A stretch of DNA of 8,787 nucleotides from Clostridiales bacterium (GTDB taxonomy: Bacteria > Bacillota_A > Clostridia > Saccharofermentanales > Saccharofermentanaceae). This document shows, in pieces, positions 7,234-8,787 of the stretch (its first letter is position 1; the number at the start of each line of letters is the position of its first letter). Both the position numbers and the translations under genes were made by a program. The notes beneath the pieces are model-generated. The model saw only the letters and a program-made list of their open reading frames with translations, made no database searches and had not been told where the DNA came from. The stretch lies in the NCBI GenBank assembly GCA_024695545.1, contig JAILHZ010000041.1, positions 1 through 8,787 of the forward strand, in the 5' to 3' direction.

Positions 7234-8213
7234 TTACTCTGGTGAAGGGTCTTAAGAAGAACGTTGATTCCGCCATACAGGACTCCGGCGATCGCCCATA
7301 CGATCCAGGTGATGTCCCATCTTCCGGAAAGGAAACTCCAGCCGAGATAGATCGCTGTAGCGACCATCCAGTACAGAGGCGTGATCGCCTTCAGTAATGT
7401 ATTGTTCTTTTCTTCCTTGCTGTAATCGCCTTCCTGAAGGAGCTTGGAATATCCGTCGGAGATAATGCCGGCATGAACGATCATGAAAACGCCGACGGCA
7501 ATCGTTGCCAGCATCAGACCGCAAAGGCTCATGTGAAGAGCGTCATTCTTCTCATCGATGACCCCGCCGGCAACAAATACTATGACCCCGATGATCATGA
7601 TGATAGTACCCATGGTAATCGCACGGGCGAATGTGCTTTTGAATTTTACCGACTTCGACCTGACCAGTCCGTCGACACCGTATTCAGTATCGAATATCTC
7701 GTTCTCGAGCCAGTCCCACTTGGCATATGCTATGCCGGCCGGAATAAAGAATATGAGTGAAACAGCGACCATCGCAAGAAGGATGAGGATCCCGAGTCCT
7801 CCAGCCGGGTCTTCCGCCAGAGGGATCGTCCCGGCTTTCTGTAATGCCATGATGACGAGAAGTGGAACAGGACAGAGGATGCAGATCAGGCATCCGATCG
7901 AGATCTTTCCGGCGAAACTTCTGGTTTCCTGAAGGAAACTGTTCGCCTCCTCCATGGTCACTCGGCGCAGTTCTTTTCCCGATTCTTCAGACAGCGGCTC
8001 GGAAGGACGCTCTTCCACTTCATCTTTCAGAAGGTAGTCCGTACTCACATTGAACAGATTGCTCATCTCAAGGATTCTCTGAAGGTCCGGGACAGACTGG
8101 GCACTCTCCCACTTGCTGACCGATTGTCTGGACACGCCGAGTTTGTCCGCCAGGTCTTCCTGCGACCATCCGTTCTTTTTTCTTTCTTGTACTATTTTCT
8201 CTGCCAGGATCAT
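7224..8213 (-). CDS. XRE-type helix-turn-helix regulator with six membrane segments
   Basis: This 329-residue protein joins a DNA-binding head to a membrane domain. Residues 1-63 form a typical XRE/Cro-CI domain: SQEDLADKLGVSRQSVSKWE (17-36) holds the helix-turn-helix, followed by SVPDLQRILEMSNLF and STDYLLKDE. After a charged linker (about 64-100) there are six hydrophobic segments (about 103-124, 139-162, 199-218, 230-251, 276-293, 301-320). The start at MILAEK (ATG 8211-8213) fits this family and has GAGG at 8-base spacing; an open frame extends upstream to 8375 but its residues are not domain-like. Membrane-tethered XRE proteins of this kind occur widely in Firmicutes and may sense membrane state or interact with transporters. 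A self-regulatory operator may lie at its promoter. Its link to the two-component and ABC genes is inferred from adjacency. Confidence 0.9.
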   Translation of the reverse strand: MILAEKIVQERKKNGWSQEDLADKLGVSRQSVSKWESAQSVPDLQRILEMSNLFNVSTDYLLKDEVEERPSEPLSEESGKELRRVTMEEANSFLQETRSFAGKISIGCLICILCPVPLLVIMALQKAGTIPLAEDPAGGLGILILLAMVAVSLIFFIPAGIAYAKWDWLENEIFDTEYGVDGLVRSKSVKFKSTFARAITMGTIIMIIGVIVFVAGGVIDEKNDALHMSLCGLMLATIAVGVFMIVHAGIISDGYSKLLQEGDYSKEEKNNTLLKAITPLYWMVATAIYLGWSFLSGRWDITWIVWAIAGVLYGGINVLLKTLHQSKTR

Positions 8214-8227
8214 TTTCCTTACCTCAC

Positions 8228-8241
8228 TTATAACATTATAA
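8228..8241 (-). promoter_or_regulatory. -10 element and overlapping palindrome before the XRE gene
   Basis: On the minus strand a perfect TATAAT (8235-8240) would place the transcription start near 8228, leaving a leader of about 15 bases with the GAGG site. No good -35 hexamer is present at 16-18 bp. The -10 is embedded in a 14-bp dyad: TTATAA (8228-8233), CA, TTATAA (8236-8241). XRE proteins often bind dyads over their own promoter, so this is a candidate autoregulatory operator. Confidence 0.5.
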
Positions 8242-8426
8242 CCGATACGGGATGAACGATTTCGTCCTCCGATTCTGTTTGGATGTCTTTCAAGATCAAT
8301 GTGCACGCTCTTGATGATCCGAATATACCAAAGTCTCCGATTGCACGCCATCAAGCCGGCTTGGAAATGTGTCAACTGACAGTTGCAACCGCCGGTTTTT
8401 GTTCCGGGGACGAGCTGGAGGACCCC
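8242..8426. other. Non-coding stretch between the XRE promoter and the repeat array, with small palindromes
   Basis: No gene is supported here. Three compact dyads lie close together: CAAGCCGGCTTG (8352-8363, a perfect 12-bp palindrome), CAACTG/A/CAGTTG (8373-8385, 6-bp arms around one base) and AACC/GCC/GGTT (8387-8397). A looser pair, TCAAGA and TCTTGA, lies near 8290-8315. These are operator-like in size but match no regulator I can name. The third is followed by only three further T residues on the plus strand and is too short to call a terminator. Confidence 0.45.
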
Positions 8427-8466
8427 ATTGATATAAGAACGTGTTTTGATTCTGTTTTATATCAAT
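8427..8466. repeat. Inverted-repeat unit 1
   Basis: Arms 8427-8436 and 8457-8466 are perfect 10-bp inverted repeats flanking the 20-base core at 8437-8456. The core ends in GATTCTGTT, and the 10 bases GATTCTGTTT (8449-8458) also occur near 8271-8280, before the XRE gene; this may be chance. Confidence 0.95.
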
Positions 8467-8480
8467 GAATTCAACCCTCC

Positions 8481-8520
8481 ATTGATATAAGAAGACCAAA
8501 ATAGTTGTTTTTATATCAGT
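8481..8520. repeat. Inverted-repeat unit 2 (right arm with one change)
   Basis: Arms are 8481-8490 and 8511-8520, the latter TTATATCAGT. The A-to-G change would leave a U-G wobble pair in a plus-strand RNA hairpin. The core is at 8491-8510. The unit is followed by the only long gap, 24 bases. Confidence 0.93.
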
Positions 8521-8544
8521 TTTGACCGCAGGAAGTGCCCGGGC

Positions 8545-8584
8545 GTTGATATAAAACCTCGAGTACAAGTGCTTTTATATCAAT
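8545..8584. repeat. Inverted-repeat unit 3 (left arm with one change)
   Basis: Arms are 8545-8554 (GTTGATATAA) and 8575-8584. The changed first base would leave a G-U pair in a plus-strand RNA. The core is at 8555-8574, and its last seven bases AGTGCTT are complementary to the first seven core bases of unit 4. Confidence 0.93.
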
Positions 8585-8597
8585 AGAAGGTCCGAAA

Positions 8598-8637
8598 ATT
8601 GATATAAAAGCACTGTTTCACGCAAGTTTATATCAAT
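8598..8637. repeat. Inverted-repeat unit 4
   Basis: Perfect arms at 8598-8607 and 8628-8637 flank a core at 8608-8627. The core starts AAGCACT, extending complementarity with unit 3 to 17 bp across the intervening 13-base gap. Confidence 0.95.
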
Positions 8638-8651
8638 CGAGGTGGGAAAAC

Positions 8652-8691
8652 ATTGATATAAAACCTTGGATTTTTCTTGTCTTATATCAAT
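8652..8691. repeat. Inverted-repeat unit 5 (last unit)
   Basis: Perfect arms at 8652-8661 and 8682-8691 flank a core at 8662-8681. No further copy of the arm motif is seen from 8692 to the window end, so the array ends here on this side. Confidence 0.95.
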
Positions 8692-8758
8692 CCGCTTTCT
8701 CATTCTCAGATCGGGCGAGATTATTTTATGAAACGAATGATTTAGCGACAGTCCCTCT

Positions 8759-8787
8759 TTATTTAATCAGATCCTTGATGACTTCGC
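8759..8787 (-). CDS. Possible C-terminal end of a gene entering from the right edge
   Basis: Read on the minus strand from the edge, one frame gives EVIKDLIK followed by TAA (8759-8761). The other two frames also stop within the first 25 bases but read less like protein. Eight codons are too few to be sure, and no function can be assigned. If real, the gene is co-oriented with all others, and 8214-8758 is the intergenic region between it and the XRE gene. The part at 8692-8758 shows no gene or clear terminator. Confidence 0.3.

Larger units (their letters stand above)
8427..8691. repeat. Array of five 40-bp interrupted inverted repeats (ten TTGATATAA half-sites)
   Basis: Five units follow one plan: a 10-bp left arm ATTGATATAA, exactly 20 variable bases, then a 10-bp right arm TTATATCAAT. 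Units start at 8427, 8481, 8545, 8598 and 8652, so the period is 54, 64, 53 and 54 bp. Inter-unit gaps are 14, 24, 13 and 14 bases. Eight of ten arms are identical; the right arm of unit 2 and left arm of unit 3 have one change each. Cores and gaps are unrelated in sequence, so the arms are conserved while the rest varies. It is not a CRISPR: the repeated part is too short and alternates in orientation, and no cas gene is visible. No ORF runs through it convincingly. It lies about 210 bp upstream of the XRE start. Possible roles are clustered binding sites for a dimeric protein, tandem RNA hairpins or a recombination substrate. Confidence 0.97.

Noticed and set aside
7558..7932. 124-codon open frame on the plus strand inside the XRE gene
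   Set aside because: It is a shadow of the membrane-domain coding sequence, with no ribosome binding site or recognisable domain.
8214..8375. Longer N-terminus for the XRE protein starting at 8375
   Set aside because: The extra 54 residues are basic and not domain-like. The family starts at MILAEK-type sequences, and a GAGG site and a TATAAT sit just before that ATG.
8346..8376. TTGACA on the minus strand within the CAACTGACAGTTG dyad as a -35 element
   Set aside because: No -10-like hexamer lies 16-18 bp downstream; that position reads GATGGC.
8271..8458. Direct repeat GATTCTGTTT near 8271-8280 and 8449-8458
   Set aside because: A single 10-bp match in A/T-rich DNA, without flanking similarity, is compatible with chance.
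8296..8568. 90-codon open frame on the minus strand running into the repeat array
   Set aside because: It has no ribosome binding site I can see. Its repeated LYQW and related words come from the repeat arms, and it overlaps regulatory-looking DNA.
8427..8691. CRISPR array
   Set aside because: The repeated element is 10 bp in alternating orientation, unlike 23-50 bp direct repeats with 25-45 bp spacers, and no cas gene is in view.

Overview
The window reads as a chromosomal segment of a Gram-positive member of the Clostridia, probably a fibre-degrading gut or rumen bacterium of the Lachnospiraceae or a related group. The grounds are strong GGAGG-type ribosome binding sites, dense minus-strand operons with overlapping stop and start codons, moderate G+C, a lipoprotein and a secreted protein with Gram-positive export signals, and a secreted protein with a carbohydrate-binding-like domain. 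This placement is inference; no phylogenetic marker is present. Every gene I can support lies on the minus strand.

Layout from right to left, in the direction of transcription. (1) At 8759-8787 there may be the last codons of a gene that enters from outside. (2) A non-coding stretch from 8214 to 8758 holds the most unusual structure in the window: five 40-bp units (8427-8691), each made of ATTGATATAA, exactly 20 variable bases, and TTATATCAAT. The units repeat every 53-54 bp with one 64-bp step. (3) At 7224-8213 is a membrane-embedded XRE-type regulator with six predicted membrane segments. (4) A textbook promoter (TTGACA, 17 bp, TACAAT) drives an overlapping three-gene operon: an OmpR-type response regulator, a membrane histidine kinase and a small exported protein. 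A strong rho-independent terminator closes it. (5) A second operon encodes a lipoprotein, two ABC-2-type permeases and an ATPase. (6) At the left edge is the N-terminal part of a secreted protein with a carbohydrate-binding-like domain.

How they may work together: the ATPase has Glu in place of the Q-loop Gln (an E-loop), as in the BcrA/LanF family. One ATPase with two dissimilar permeases and a lipoprotein, next to a two-component system, resembles lantibiotic or peptide immunity modules (LanI plus LanFEG, with LanRK). No bacteriocin precursor or modification gene is visible, so a peptide-sensing and detoxification module, or a broader envelope-stress module, is the working interpretation. 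The inverted-repeat array upstream of the XRE gene matches no element class I recognise. It could be a clustered protein-binding array, a source of tandem RNA hairpins, or a recombination substrate.
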